Positions 8,812 through 18,398 are shown, numbered from the stretch's first letter. The stretch: 59,801 bases of DNA from Oceanobacillus limi (GCF_900111445.1 NZ_FOHE01000021.1:1-59801), one strand, 5' to 3'. The notes: generated by a model from the sequence alone, not told the origin. A program made the numbers and translations.

Positions 8812-9185
8812 ACGAAGAAAAAACGAATTATATCGACGTCGACCAATGCGTCCGTCACGGTTGGCGGTATTTAGGATTACAACCTATCGAAGTCCTCCGA
8901 ATGACGTACCGTGAATTTGCGATGATATGCGAAGAAAATATCGAACGAACACATGATGAAAATGAACGCGAAGCGATGTACGCAATCATGTACGCAGCGG
9001 CGTCGCGCGGAAAAGGTAAGCAAGGAAAGTTACCGAAGTTAGACGATCTATACAAGCGTCCTTCGGCAGAAGATATAGCAGGTAAAACGGTCGAAGAAAT
9101 CCGCGAACAACAAGAGCATACGAAAGAGTGGCTCGCGCAATTCGACCTATCGAAACTAAACGGAAAGGAGGACGACGATAAATGA
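8736..9185 (+). CDS. Frameshift extension of tail chaperone (GpGT-like C-terminal part)
   Basis: Reading frame -1 relative to the short chaperone, open without a proper start until an internal ATG at 8901. The part before that ATG encodes VRHGWRYLGLQPIEVLRMTY followed by REF, which matches the conserved opening of the T domain of tail chaperones, so the coding region must begin upstream of 8901, as expected for a frameshift product. The rest is charged and ends LSKLNGKEDDDK. Its stop overlaps the tape measure ATG (ATGA). If translated alone from 8901 it would be only 94 residues and lack half of the conserved motif. Confidence 0.72.
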   Translation, partial: LQENARQDVQERSGCEETDRSVDEVDEEKTNYIDVDQCVRHGWRYLGLQPIEVLRMTYREFAMICEENIERTHDENEREAMYAIMYAAASRGKGKQGKLPKLDDLYKRPSAEDIAGKTVEEIREQQEHTKEWLAQFDLSKLNGKEDDDK

Positions 9186-12100
9186 TAGGTGACGTATTAG
9201 TTCGGATTGGTGCGGATATATCCGACTATCAACGAAGTCTAAATACGGCAGGGAACGACCTACAGAATTTCGGTAATAAAATGGAGACGGCAGGATCAAC
9301 AATCGCAAAAACTTTCGGAGTGATCGCGGTTGCGTCCGCTGCCGGAATCGGTATTGCCGTTAAACAGGCGTCTGACTTTGAAAGTGCGTTTGCGGGAGTG
9401 CGTAAAACAATCGACGCAACTGAATCCGAATACGAAGATTTATCGAAAGCTATACGCGACATGTCGAAAGAGATTCCGGCTAGTGCCGAAGAAATTGCGT
9501 CTGTTGCCGAAATTGCCGGTCAGTTAGGTATCGAAAAAGACAACGTGATCGATTTTACGCGGACAATGGTCGACTTAGGTGTCGCTACCAATATGGGCGC
9601 AGAAGAAGCCGCGACGAGTCTTGCGAGATTGGCGAACATTACCGGAATGTCTATGGACGATATCGGTAGACTCGGTAGTACCGTAGTGTCTCTCGGTAAT
9701 AATCTAGCGACAACAGAGTCGGAGATCACCGAAATGGGATTACGTCTAGCAGGTGCCGGTAATCAAGTCGGACTTACCGAAGATCAGATTCTATCGTTTG
9801 CGGGTGCGTTATCATCCGTTGGTGTGAATGCCGAAGCCGGAGGAACAGCGTTTTCTCGCGTTATGCTCGAAATGAATACTGCCGTAATGAACGGCGGAGA
9901 CTCGCTCGAAAATTTCGCTAGAGTTGCCGGAATGTCTGCGGGAGATTTTGCGAAAGCATTCGAGAAAGACGCAGCGAGCGCTATGATTACGTTCATTGAT
10001 GGTTTAGGGCAAATGTCCGATGAGGGCGCGAATACTGCCGAAGTGTTAGCCGAATTGGGACTCGGTGAAATCCGTGTACGAGATTCCTTAATGCGTGCTA
10101 GCGGTGCATCCGAAGTATTTACGGACGCATTAAATCTCGGCTCTAAAGCGTGGGAAGAAAATACGGCGTTAACGAACGAAGCGCAGGAAAGATACGACAC
10201 GTTTGCGTCAAAAATGTCGATATTAAGAAACCGTATCGGCGGCATTGTCCGCGACATTGGCGGTCCATTTATGAGTACATTAAGCGGAATGATCGACGCG
10301 CTTGATCCTGTAATATCCGCCTTTGAGCGATTAGCCGAGTGGTTCACAAATGCGAGCGACAATACGAAGTTATTCATTACGACTATGGGAATTGTAATTC
10401 CGATACTAGCGACCTTAGCGGCTGGGTTCGGACTATTCCTCGTAATTATCGGAATGGTTACGTCAGCGATCGGAACATTAGCGGTAACGTTCGGAGGTTT
10501 AGGTGCTGCGATCTTAGTCGGACTAAAAGTAGTCGGTCTTGTCACCGCGTTTGGCGCAGTTGCATCGGCAGCTATCGCATTAGCAACCGTTATCATCAAG
10601 AATTGGGGAAATATTGGCGATATGACGTCCGAACTAGTAAGTACGGTCGGAGAAAAGTTAGGCGAACTACCTGACGCAATAAGCGGTATCGCTTCGAAAG
10701 TATCCGGAGCAGTGCGGTCGTTTCTACCTAATTCGGTCGTTAAGTTTCTTTTAGAAGCTACGGAAAAGATTGCGGAAGTGTTTAGCGACATGGTCGGTAT
10801 GATAAAGTCCGTTATTAACGGTGATATAGATAAACTTGGCGAAGTATTTGCGAAGTTATTACCGAGCATAATCGGAATACTTGTCGGAGGAATTCCCGGC
10901 TTAATAATCGCAGGGTCGCGGTTTTTACCGGCAATAAGCGAAGGAATTACGAGCAATATCGATGTAATAACGGAAACTGTGACTTCGGTTATAAACGGAT
11001 TCCTAGAAGCCATAACGACGTATTTACCGGTCATTCTCGAAGCAGGCGTCGGAATTATTGAAAACATCCTAACCGGAATTGTTACGGCAATGCCGTTAGT
11101 TATAGAAGGTGTGACGACGTTTATTACGACAATAATCGAAACGTTAGCGGTACTGCTACCTACGATAATGGAAGCGGGAGTAACGATCCTTACGACATTA
11201 ATCGGCGGAATCGTTATGATGTTACCGTTAGTTATCGAAACATTGACTACGCTAATACAAACGATGGTCGGCGTAATAACTGAACTACTTCCATTAGTTA
11301 TCGAGACCGGAATTGAAGTTCTAATGTCGCTCATAACCGGAATAATCGATACACTACCACAGTTAATCGACACTGTGACGATGTTAATTACGGAAACAAT
11401 TAAGACGGTAGTCGGTATGTTACCGCTTGTATTGCAGTCCGGTATCCAAGTATTGATGGCAATAATCGAAGGATTGATCGATACATTACCGCAATTGATC
11501 GATACTACCGTAATATTAATTGAATCGCTAATTACAACGATAGTAGACTTACTGCCTACGATCCTAGAAACGGGTATCCAAGTTCTTATCGCCTTAATTG
11601 ACGGGATTATAGACGCACTGCCGAAGCTGATTGAAGCAGCGGTATTATTGATAACGAGTGTAGTTAAGACATTAGTTAAGAACCTACCGCGAATTATCAA
11701 ATCTGGTGTTCGTATTTTGGTGTCGTTAGTAGACGGTATTATTCGTACACTGCCGAAGTTACTTTCCGCAGGTGTTACGCTAATAATCGAGTTGGTCGGC
11801 GCAATAATCGGAATGTTACCAGATTTACTGCAAGCAGGCGTCGAGTTAGTCGAAGAATTAGTAGTCGGAATACTACGTATGCTTTACTCTGTAGGCGAAG
11901 CAGCGGTAGATATTGGTACCGAGTTAGTTAGCGGAGTAGGCGACTTTGTAGGCGACATGTTAAGCGCCGGTAAAGACTTAATCCAAGGATTAATCGACGG
12001 TATCGCAGGTATGAAGGATAAAGCGATCGAAAAGGTAAAACAAGTTGGAAGTAATATCAAAAATACGCTAACAAGTTTCTTCGGAATTAAATCGCCATCC

Positions 12101-12442
12101 CGCGTAATGAAGAACGAAGTCGGTAAAATGATCGGTCTAGGACTTATCGAAGGTATGGCGGGAGAGATTAGTGGGATTGCGAAAATGGCTCAAAAAGTCT
12201 CCGAAGCTGCAACGCCTGAACAACCGGAATTAGCCGGATTTAAAGTCGGCGATATGCGGGGGTATCACGGGAAAGTATCGGCGGAGTTACAAGCGGAAAC
12301 GAAAAGATTTACTGACAAAAAACCGAATGTAACGCAGGATAACCGGAAAGTCAATATAACAGTAGACGCCGGCAATATTGATGAAGTGCAACAAGTTATA
12401 GAATTATTTACAGGTCTTAAACAAGCATATACGGCAAATTAG
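9182..12442 (+). CDS. Tail tape measure protein
   Basis: 1086 residues; sets tail length and is carried in the tube lumen. Residues about 60-340 have the TP901-type core (ESAFAGVRKTIDATESEYED; AEIAGQLGIEKDNV; GAALSSVGVNAEAGGTAFSR-like segment). Hydrophobic transmembrane-like segments lie around 390-475. Residues about 612-900 hold tandem imperfect repeats of about 44 residues, each with two LP turns (LPLVIETGIEVLMSLITGII, then DTLPQLID). The C-terminus has FFGIKSPSRVMKNEVGKMIG, a common tape measure ending. GGAGGACGACGATA precedes the ATG. The large reverse-strand open frame inside it is a shadow. Confidence 0.95.
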   Translation: MIGDVLVRIGADISDYQRSLNTAGNDLQNFGNKMETAGSTIAKTFGVIAVASAAGIGIAVKQASDFESAFAGVRKTIDATESEYEDLSKAIRDMSKEIPASAEEIASVAEIAGQLGIEKDNVIDFTRTMVDLGVATNMGAEEAATSLARLANITGMSMDDIGRLGSTVVSLGNNLATTESEITEMGLRLAGAGNQVGLTEDQILSFAGALSSVGVNAEAGGTAFSRVMLEMNTAVMNGGDSLENFARVAGMSAGDFAKAFEKDAASAMITFIDGLGQMSDEGANTAEVLAELGLGEIRVRDSLMRASGASEVFTDALNLGSKAWEENTALTNEAQERYDTFASKMSILRNRIGGIVRDIGGPFMSTLSGMIDALDPVISAFERLAEWFTNASDNTKLFITTMGIVIPILATLAAGFGLFLVIIGMVTSAIGTLAVTFGGLGAAILVGLKVVGLVTAFGAVASAAIALATVIIKNWGNIGDMTSELVSTVGEKLGELPDAISGIASKVSGAVRSFLPNSVVKFLLEATEKIAEVFSDMVGMIKSVINGDIDKLGEVFAKLLPSIIGILVGGIPGLIIAGSRFLPAISEGITSNIDVITETVTSVINGFLEAITTYLPVILEAGVGIIENILTGIVTAMPLVIEGVTTFITTIIETLAVLLPTIMEAGVTILTTLIGGIVMMLPLVIETLTTLIQTMVGVITELLPLVIETGIEVLMSLITGIIDTLPQLIDTVTMLITETIKTVVGMLPLVLQSGIQVLMAIIEGLIDTLPQLIDTTVILIESLITTIVDLLPTILETGIQVLIALIDGIIDALPKLIEAAVLLITSVVKTLVKNLPRIIKSGVRILVSLVDGIIRTLPKLLSAGVTLIIELVGAIIGMLPDLLQAGVELVEELVVGILRMLYSVGEAAVDIGTELVSGVGDFVGDMLSAGKDLIQGLIDGIAGMKDKAIEKVKQVGSNIKNTLTSFFGIKSPSRVMKNEVGKMIGLGLIEGMAGEISGIAKMAQKVSEAATPEQPELAGFKVGDMRGYHGKVSAELQAETKRFTDKKPNVTQDNRKVNITVDAGNIDEVQQVIELFTGLKQAYTAN

Positions 12443-12457
12443 AAAGGAGGAATTCTA

Positions 12458-15271
12458 TTGCCAACACAATCATTTAAAGTCGGAGAAATGAGAAACAAAC
12501 GTACTCATAATAGTAAAACTTGGATAAATTTCGATGGGAGCTACACAACAGAAATACACCAAGGCCAAATTCACTATGATGATGAACACGGGAATCTCCA
12601 TAACATCAACACTGATCTATATGACGAAGCAGACTTTGATGTGATTGATGAACCAGTTGCACTTGAAGGTTGTGAACGATTTAAACAAGCAAAAGTGGAA
12701 TCTAAACAAGCGAAGGATAAACGTGTGTTGAATCGGAATAACCATAACTTCCAAGCATTGCGAGTGCCGTTTGATGCTCACATTCCACGTAATTTTCAAC
12801 GAGGTTATACGATCGGTAAAGGTGTTGATAAACTTACGTTTAAACCCGTTAAGGCTTCACCAAGTATGGGGCAAGTCGAAAGTGTAGATAGAAGTATCAT
12901 CACGTATCAAGATGTGTGGAATGATACGGACGTTGAATTGAAGATACAGCCTAATGGCATAAAGGAGACTATTCTTTTAAAAACGGATAGAGCTCCTTTT
13001 TCATTTGCATTTGAAGTTAAAGGGAAAGATATTGCTGACGATTTTACTGCTGGATCATTAAAATTAATTCCTGCATGGTTACGTGATGCTAATGGTACAG
13101 AACGTGATGTTGAAATGGTTGTCAATCGACATAACGACAACAAGGTATATGTAGAATTAAGTGCAGATGTTAGCGACTTAGTTTATCCTATCGAGATTGA
13201 TCCGACTGTTACGATACAGCCTGGTGCAAGTACTGGTAAAGATTCATATATAAGAACTAGTTCACCTGATGCATCATACAATAACTCCGACGAGTTGTTC
13301 GTTGGGCAAAACGATGGTTTTAGGTTTTTAATTCAGTTTGATTTATCCACGATAGCAAAAGGGTCATTTATTAACAATGCCATTTTGTCTTTAGGTGGTA
13401 GAGGTGGCATAGGATCTGGATATATAAAGGCTAAACCATATGTGGTTACAGAGGCGTGGAGCGAGGGAGTTACTTGGAATAACCAACCACAACATACAGA
13501 TGTCGGTATAAATGAGATTAGATTCTATACGGGACACGCTATTCAAGTTGATATTACCAATATTGCTCAAAATTGGTTTACAAATGAAAATAATGGATTG
13601 ATGTTCAAACAAACCGACACAACAACAGTTTCAGCTTCATTTCATTCTAGTAATTCAGTAAATGAAAGTAATCGACCTAAATTAGAAATAACTTATAACG
13701 TTCCACCTTCTAAACCAAACTTGTTAATCCCAAACGGAGGAGAAACTTGGAATAGTTTACACACAATAACTTGGGATTCTTCGAACGATGGGTCTGACAG
13801 TAATTCTACACCAACGGGAGACTTACAATATAATATACAGCTATCTACAGATAACGGCGAAAATTGGCATGACGTCGTTGGACTAACTTCTTCCGGTGTA
13901 ACTAGTTATGAGTATGATTTTATTAATGAATCAGAAACAAGCATTGCGAAGATAAGGATAAGAGCTTATGATGGATATTCTTATGGAGAATGGGATGAAT
14001 CAGACGGTGTATTTACAATTGAACATAACTTTGCTCCTACTATCCCAACAGATTTAATACCGAGTGGTGGTTCTCCCCAAAATAGAGAGGAGTTAGTGCG
14101 TCTAGAGTGGAAACACAACGATTCTAATGATGATCCTCAAGCAGAATTTGATTTGCAGTGGAGGTTGCAAGGTAATACAACATGGAACACTGTTAATCAA
14201 GTGACTATCAATGAATACTATGAACTTAGTAATCTGCCACACGGGACAATTGAATGGCGTGTTAGAACATATGATCAAGAAGGATTAGCTAGCCCTTATT
14301 CAGATACCGCGGTATTCTTTGCTGGGGATAAACCAAGTGCGCCAACAATTACGAGCCATAATAATGGAGAAGTTATCAGCACTGCTAATCCTACGATTCA
14401 GTGGTCATCTAGTGGTCAAGTGGGTTACACCTTACGAGTATTAGAAAGCGGTGTAGAAGTTTATAGCTACTTCGGCACGACGAATAAAGCACATACAATT
14501 CAATATGATTTGGAAAACCAAATGAAGTATGTTGTGGAATTGACGATTACTAATTCAGATGGGCTGGAATCTGATGCTGATACAGCAACGCTAGATATTA
14601 GTTATACACCGCCAGCTGAACCAATTCTAGCTACATCAACAGAAGATGCTGCTATTGTAATTCATATTGATAATCCAACACCAGTAGACACTGAGCCCAC
14701 TGTAAAATATAACAACTTGTATAAACGTATTGATGGAGAATTTGTTCGGATAGCAACGAACATTGAACCAAACGGACAATACACTGATTATGCAGTAGCT
14801 AGTGGCGAACAACAGGAATACTTTGTTAGATCGCATGGAGATAACAACACGTATTCTGACAGTGGTAGTATTTTAGAACTATTAATTTTAAACGTGGCGA
14901 TTATAGCCAGTGCGAAAAATCCGTCTAATTTCGTAAATATTGAGTACGGTTCCGGAGCAGTTGGTCCGGATGTTAATGCTAACTTGCAGTTAGAACGCAC
15001 TTTGTTAAACTTCGCGGGTAGAGCAAAATCCGTTGCAGAATTCGGCGGGAATATTACCGAATCTTTACCGACAACGTTCATTGTTAAAAGTAGAGAAGAA
15101 CTCGGAAAATTACGTAATTTAGTTCGGAATATGGAGACTTTATTGTACCGAGATTATCGGGGGAGAAAAGTGTACGTCACAGTAGGCGGGTTAGAAGAAC
15201 TCGATATATCGAACGGCATGTATGAAGTTTCGGCGATTTTTGACGAGGTTGACTATAAGGAGGAAGTTTAA
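12458..15271 (+). CDS. Mosaic tail fibre / distal tail protein with DNRLRE and fibronectin-like domains
   Basis: 937 residues from TTG after AAAGGAGGAATTCTA. Residues 1-250 form a beta-rich region with SDLVYPIEIDPTVTIQPG. About 251-412 is a DNRLRE-type domain (KDSYIRTSSPDASYNNSDEL; LIQFDLSTIAKG; WNNQPQHTDVG), known from surface and wall-associated proteins. About 415-800 reads as several fibronectin-III or Ig-like repeats (PNGGETWNSLHTITW; LIPSGGSPQNREELVRLEW). Residues about 805-937 (YGSGAVGPDVNANLQLERTL onward) resemble a virion-anchoring distal tail segment. Codons are host-like and AT-rich up to about 14900, phage-like after it. This suggests a host-binding module fused to a conserved anchor by recombination. 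Confidence 0.75.
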   Translation: MPTQSFKVGEMRNKRTHNSKTWINFDGSYTTEIHQGQIHYDDEHGNLHNINTDLYDEADFDVIDEPVALEGCERFKQAKVESKQAKDKRVLNRNNHNFQALRVPFDAHIPRNFQRGYTIGKGVDKLTFKPVKASPSMGQVESVDRSIITYQDVWNDTDVELKIQPNGIKETILLKTDRAPFSFAFEVKGKDIADDFTAGSLKLIPAWLRDANGTERDVEMVVNRHNDNKVYVELSADVSDLVYPIEIDPTVTIQPGASTGKDSYIRTSSPDASYNNSDELFVGQNDGFRFLIQFDLSTIAKGSFINNAILSLGGRGGIGSGYIKAKPYVVTEAWSEGVTWNNQPQHTDVGINEIRFYTGHAIQVDITNIAQNWFTNENNGLMFKQTDTTTVSASFHSSNSVNESNRPKLEITYNVPPSKPNLLIPNGGETWNSLHTITWDSSNDGSDSNSTPTGDLQYNIQLSTDNGENWHDVVGLTSSGVTSYEYDFINESETSIAKIRIRAYDGYSYGEWDESDGVFTIEHNFAPTIPTDLIPSGGSPQNREELVRLEWKHNDSNDDPQAEFDLQWRLQGNTTWNTVNQVTINEYYELSNLPHGTIEWRVRTYDQEGLASPYSDTAVFFAGDKPSAPTITSHNNGEVISTANPTIQWSSSGQVGYTLRVLESGVEVYSYFGTTNKAHTIQYDLENQMKYVVELTITNSDGLESDADTATLDISYTPPAEPILATSTEDAAIVIHIDNPTPVDTEPTVKYNNLYKRIDGEFVRIATNIEPNGQYTDYAVASGEQQEYFVRSHGDNNTYSDSGSILELLILNVAIIASAKNPSNFVNIEYGSGAVGPDVNANLQLERTLLNFAGRAKSVAEFGGNITESLPTTFIVKSREELGKLRNLVRNMETLLYRDYRGRKVYVTVGGLEELDISNGMYEVSAIFDEVDYKEEV

Positions 15272-16384
15272 ATGCAGAAAATTTCAAGACAAGGGTATAG
15301 TAAGGAGACAGTTAAAAATGCTCTCCACGCCGTATATCAACCTCGTAATATACGCTTTAAGTACAATTTATTAGATAAAGATAACAATTATATACGTACT
15401 TTGAGTAATGTTTTAAGTGGCGAAGTATCGTGTAATTCAAACGCCAATATAAAACGAACCGCAGTCTTTAGGTTAGAGGATGACAATTCGATTAACTATT
15501 TAAGCGATAGGATACAACCTTTCTTTGAAATAAAAATGTTTGACGGTAAATATATCTCTTTCCCGTTAGGCATCTTTTTATTATCAAGTCCAACGAGAAT
15601 TGAAAAAGATAACTTAATAATTCGCGATATTGAAGCATATGACGGCTTAATTATTCTTAAGGAGGATAAGTTTTCCGAACGGTATGTGATAGAGAAGGGT
15701 ACTAATTATATAGACGCGGTTAAAAACATTCTAACTAGCGCTGGGATTACGAAGTGGAATATTGATTATACAGACAAGAAAATTGATAAAAGAATCGAGT
15801 TTGAGCCGGGAAAAGAAAAGTTATTTGCTATTAACCAGTTACTTCGACAGATAAATTACAACGGAATCAAAGTAGACGTAAATGGGTACTATACTTCGTC
15901 TTATTATAGAAGTCCTTCGCAGCGTTCGGCTGAATATACGTATATTGACGATAAGATTTCTGTTACACTTCCCGGAATGGAAGAGGAATTGGATCTAGTG
16001 GCAGTGCCAAATCAATTTGTTGTAGTACGTACTAACGGAGAGCAAGAACCGTTGCGTAGTTCTTATACCAACGATAGCATAGATAGTCCTACGTCTACAG
16101 TCAATAGAGGGAGAGTAATCACCGACCACCGCGAGATTAACGACATCGCCGATCAAGAAGCTTTAAACGGATATGTACGGAGAATAGCAAATGAATCGAG
16201 TCAAATATACGGCAAGATTAAGTTTGAAACAGCATTAATGCCGATGCATGATATAGATGACGTGATAAACATTGAATACTCAAAGCTAGGTGTCAAAGCG
16301 AAGTATGCAGAAACGTCTTGGAAATTACCTTTAAAAACCGGAGGGAGAATGGTTCATCAACTAAGGAGGGTGATCGACATATGA
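15272..16384 (+). CDS. Tail hub/baseplate-like protein
   Basis: 370 residues, starting directly after the fibre gene. Segments such as GEVSCNSNANIKRTAVFRLE, PLGIFLLSSPTRIEKDNLII and IEAYDGLIILKEDKFSERYV recall the gp27-like or Tal-type hub domains that close the tail tip; the C-terminus ends with SKLGVKAKYAETSWKLPLKT. No endopeptidase or hydrolase motif is visible. The position after the distal tail gene fits. The exact family is not certain from reading alone. Confidence 0.65.
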   Translation: MQKISRQGYSKETVKNALHAVYQPRNIRFKYNLLDKDNNYIRTLSNVLSGEVSCNSNANIKRTAVFRLEDDNSINYLSDRIQPFFEIKMFDGKYISFPLGIFLLSSPTRIEKDNLIIRDIEAYDGLIILKEDKFSERYVIEKGTNYIDAVKNILTSAGITKWNIDYTDKKIDKRIEFEPGKEKLFAINQLLRQINYNGIKVDVNGYYTSSYYRSPSQRSAEYTYIDDKISVTLPGMEEELDLVAVPNQFVVVRTNGEQEPLRSSYTNDSIDSPTSTVNRGRVITDHREINDIADQEALNGYVRRIANESSQIYGKIKFETALMPMHDIDDVINIEYSKLGVKAKYAETSWKLPLKTGGRMVHQLRRVIDI

Positions 16385-16626
16385 GTATACCAACCGCAAA
16401 CGAGTTCATTAGTATGTTTAAAAACCCTGAAAGTGAAAAGATACTCGAATTTGCAAAAGTTGATCCGAACTACGTCGAGGGTGACGCGAAGGTGATATAC
16501 GATATAGACGTAGGCAGCGGGACTTTATCCGAAGTAACTTGGGCAGATCACATCAACCCTACAGCTAATAAATCAGTCATGATTATAAACGGGGTCGTAG
16601 TTGCACAGTACGACCGCACCAATTAA
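16381..16626 (+). CDS. Small phage tail-region protein, unknown function
   Basis: 81 residues from ATG at 16381, which overlaps the previous stop (ATGA) and has AAGGAGGGTGATC at ideal distance; a longer frame starting at 16318 lacks this signal. Sequence is mixed alpha and beta (ANEFISMFKNPESEKILEFA; NPTANKSVMIINGVVVAQYD). Such short proteins often sit between tail tip and holin genes. No motif recognised. Confidence 0.7.
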   Translation: MSIPTANEFISMFKNPESEKILEFAKVDPNYVEGDAKVIYDIDVGSGTLSEVTWADHINPTANKSVMIINGVVVAQYDRTN

Positions 16627-16650
16627 TACGCCAACTAAGGCGTTATTTTT
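16624..16650 (+). terminator. Probable terminator before lysis genes
   Basis: Stem TACGCC / GGCGTTA with loop AACTAA, followed by ATTTTTA. It lies at the stop of the small tail-region gene and would separate structural from lysis genes. Confidence 0.55.
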
Positions 16651-16677
16651 ATGCCGTAAAACGGGAGGTATCGAACA

Positions 16678-16980
16678 TTGGACGAAAAGGAGTACGCGCA
16701 GACGATCGCAGAAATACGCGAGTGGCTCGTTAAGATTGATACGAACCAAACGCACCAAACGAATTTACTCGAAACGATTAACACGCAGGCAACGAACGCC
16801 TTTGCCAAAGCGGACAATGCCGAGGATAAGGCGGACAAGGCGTTAAGCCTAGCGCAACGTAACGAAGAAAACTTCGACAACTACGTCGAGAATGAGCGGA
16901 CAGGTAGGCGTTGGCTTATCGGAATATTGATAACGATTGGCTTGGCGCTATTGCCGATTATGAATAGCTTTTATATGTAA
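16678..16980 (+). CDS. xhlA: XhlA-like membrane-anchored lysis accessory protein
   Basis: 100 residues from TTG with GGGAGGTATCGAACA upstream. An N-terminal coiled coil (IREWLVKIDTNQTHQTNLLE and a helix rich in Ala/Asp/Lys) is followed by one C-terminal membrane span (WLIGILITIGLALLPIMNSF). This layout and position before the holin is that of the XhlA (haemolysin XhlA, PBSX) family, which works with the holin in releasing the endolysin. It is 17 bases upstream of the holin gene. Confidence 0.82.
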   Translation: MDEKEYAQTIAEIREWLVKIDTNQTHQTNLLETINTQATNAFAKADNAEDKADKALSLAQRNEENFDNYVENERTGRRWLIGILITIGLALLPIMNSFYM

Positions 16981-16997
16981 CGAAAGGGGACGGTAAT

Positions 16998-17267
16998 ATG
17001 GCGAAAGTAAATTGGAAGGTACGCGTTAAGAATAAGTCGTTTTGGTTGGCGATAATCCCTGCGGTATTAGTTGTCGTACAACTTGTCGCAGGATGGTTCG
17101 ATATTCCGATTGCAGCCGACTTAATTGGCGCAGAACTGGCGAAATTGGTTAACGGAGTATTCACCGTACTAATCTTGCTCGGAATTGTGACCGACCATAC
17201 AACCGACGGAGTAGGCGATAGCAAGCAAGCGTTAGGTTACGTTAAACCGCGAAAGGATGACGAGTAA
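16998..17267 (+). CDS. Phage holin (phi LC3 type)
   Basis: 89 residues. INWKVRVKNKSFW-like opening (here VNWKVRVKNKSFWLAIIPAV), two membrane spans (about 14-34 and 52-68), then TDHTTDGVGDSKQALGYVKP, which is the hallmark ending of phi LC3-family holins. It forms lesions in the cytoplasmic membrane at the end of infection. AAAGGGGACGG precedes the ATG and the stop overlaps the amidase start (TAATG). Confidence 0.92.
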   Translation: MAKVNWKVRVKNKSFWLAIIPAVLVVVQLVAGWFDIPIAADLIGAELAKLVNGVFTVLILLGIVTDHTTDGVGDSKQALGYVKPRKDDE

Positions 17268-18391
17268 TGAGTAAGTCGTTATTTATCGACCCGGGACACG
17301 GCGGAAGTGATAACGGAGCAAACGGATTCGGCGTTAACGAGAAAGACTGGACGCTAAGAATATCGTTATACCAATACGATAGATTAAGCGAACTTGGTGC
17401 GGATGTTACAATCGGACGGAAAACGGACGTAACGCAGGACAGCGTTAGTCGTACCAATGCGATCAAGAATAAATACGACTATTGCATGTCGAATCACTTT
17501 AACGCATTTAACGGAAAGGCTCGCGGAGTTGAGACGATTTATTCGATTTATTCTGACGATGAAATTGCGGAACGTATCGCGAATGCTATCGTTGACGAAT
17601 CCGGACTTCCGTTACGTCGCGTATTCAAACGGAAAGGTAGTCGCGGAGACTACTACTTTATGCATCGTCTAACCGGAAGTACGACGACTATTATCGTTGA
17701 ATACGGATTTATCGATAATAAAGTCGACCACGACTTCTATAAGGACGAGGACAATTTCTACGCAGTAGCCGAGGCTGTCGTCGAGGTATGGTGCGACATT
17801 CTAGGCGTAGAATACAAGGCGCCTAATGACGAAGAACCTACGAAAGAACAGTCGCAAGCTAACGAAACATACACCGTACAAAAAGACGACACACTAAGCG
17901 CTATTGCGAAATCACACGACACAACTGTCGCAGTATTGGCGCAGATAAACGACCTAGACGATCCTAACGTTATTCATGTCGGACAGAAAATCGTATTACC
18001 GGACGGAGTTGTATCGGAATCTAAACCGAAACCAAAGCCGAAGAAAGAATCGAAGCCAAAGGCGAATTTGACGGTCGATGGTTCGTGGGGTCCGGATACA
18101 ACTCGCGCATTACAAGCGTATTTAGGCACGCCAGTAGACGGAGTAATTAGCGGACAGTCTCGACATTCCATTACCGAAGCTATTCCGAGTGTATCTTACG
18201 GAAATGGCGGAAGTCTCGTAATTAAGGCGCTTCAAAAGAAGATCGGCGCAAAGCAGGACGGACGTATTGGTCCGAATACTGTACGCAAATTACAAGCGTA
18301 CTTAGGTACGGAACAAGACGGCGTCATAAGCCGACCATCTTCGCTAATGGTTGCGGAGTTACAGCGGAGATTAAATCGCGGAAATCTATAA
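17267..18391 (+). CDS. Endolysin: N-acetylmuramoyl-L-alanine amidase with LysM and wall-binding repeats
   Basis: 374 residues. Residues 1-178 are an Amidase_3 domain with zinc ligands H11 (DPGHGG), E25 and H77 (SNHFNA) and catalytic E145 (VEYGF). One LysM domain follows (202-246, YTVQKDDTLSAIAKSHDTTV). A KPKPKPKK linker leads to two repeats around 268-372 (DGSWGPDTTRALQAYLGTPV and DGRIGPNTVRKLQAYLGTEQ) like peptidoglycan-binding modules of Bacillus phage lysins. It cuts the amide between muramic acid and the stem peptide. No signal peptide, so it depends on the holin. A terminator follows 7 bases after the stop. Confidence 0.94.
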   Translation: MSKSLFIDPGHGGSDNGANGFGVNEKDWTLRISLYQYDRLSELGADVTIGRKTDVTQDSVSRTNAIKNKYDYCMSNHFNAFNGKARGVETIYSIYSDDEIAERIANAIVDESGLPLRRVFKRKGSRGDYYFMHRLTGSTTTIIVEYGFIDNKVDHDFYKDEDNFYAVAEAVVEVWCDILGVEYKAPNDEEPTKEQSQANETYTVQKDDTLSAIAKSHDTTVAVLAQINDLDDPNVIHVGQKIVLPDGVVSESKPKPKPKKESKPKANLTVDGSWGPDTTRALQAYLGTPVDGVISGQSRHSITEAIPSVSYGNGGSLVIKALQKKIGAKQDGRIGPNTVRKLQAYLGTEQDGVISRPSSLMVAELQRRLNRGNL

Positions 18392-18398
18392 TACTAAC

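Noticed and set aside
8901-9185. Independent 94-residue gene
   Set aside because: Conserved coding sequence continues upstream of its ATG and there is no ribosome site; better explained as frameshift extension.
10339-10674. 111-residue open frame on the plus strand
   Set aside because: Out-of-frame shadow inside the tape measure; composition is Arg/Cys/Ser-rich and there is no ribosome site.
9784-11700. 638-codon open frame on the minus strand
   Set aside because: It is antisense to the repeat-rich tape measure. Its product is low-complexity (Ile/Ser/Asn/Thr runs), it lacks a ribosome site, and it mirrors the regular codon pattern of the repeats.
12206-12496. FKVGDMR near the tape measure end and FKVGEMR at the fibre start as a duplicated anchor
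   Set aside because: Only seven residues match and the flanks differ; probably chance.
16318-16380. Longer N-terminus of the 81-residue tail-region gene
   Set aside because: It would lie inside the preceding gene; ATG at 16381 has an ideal binding site and a four-base overlap.
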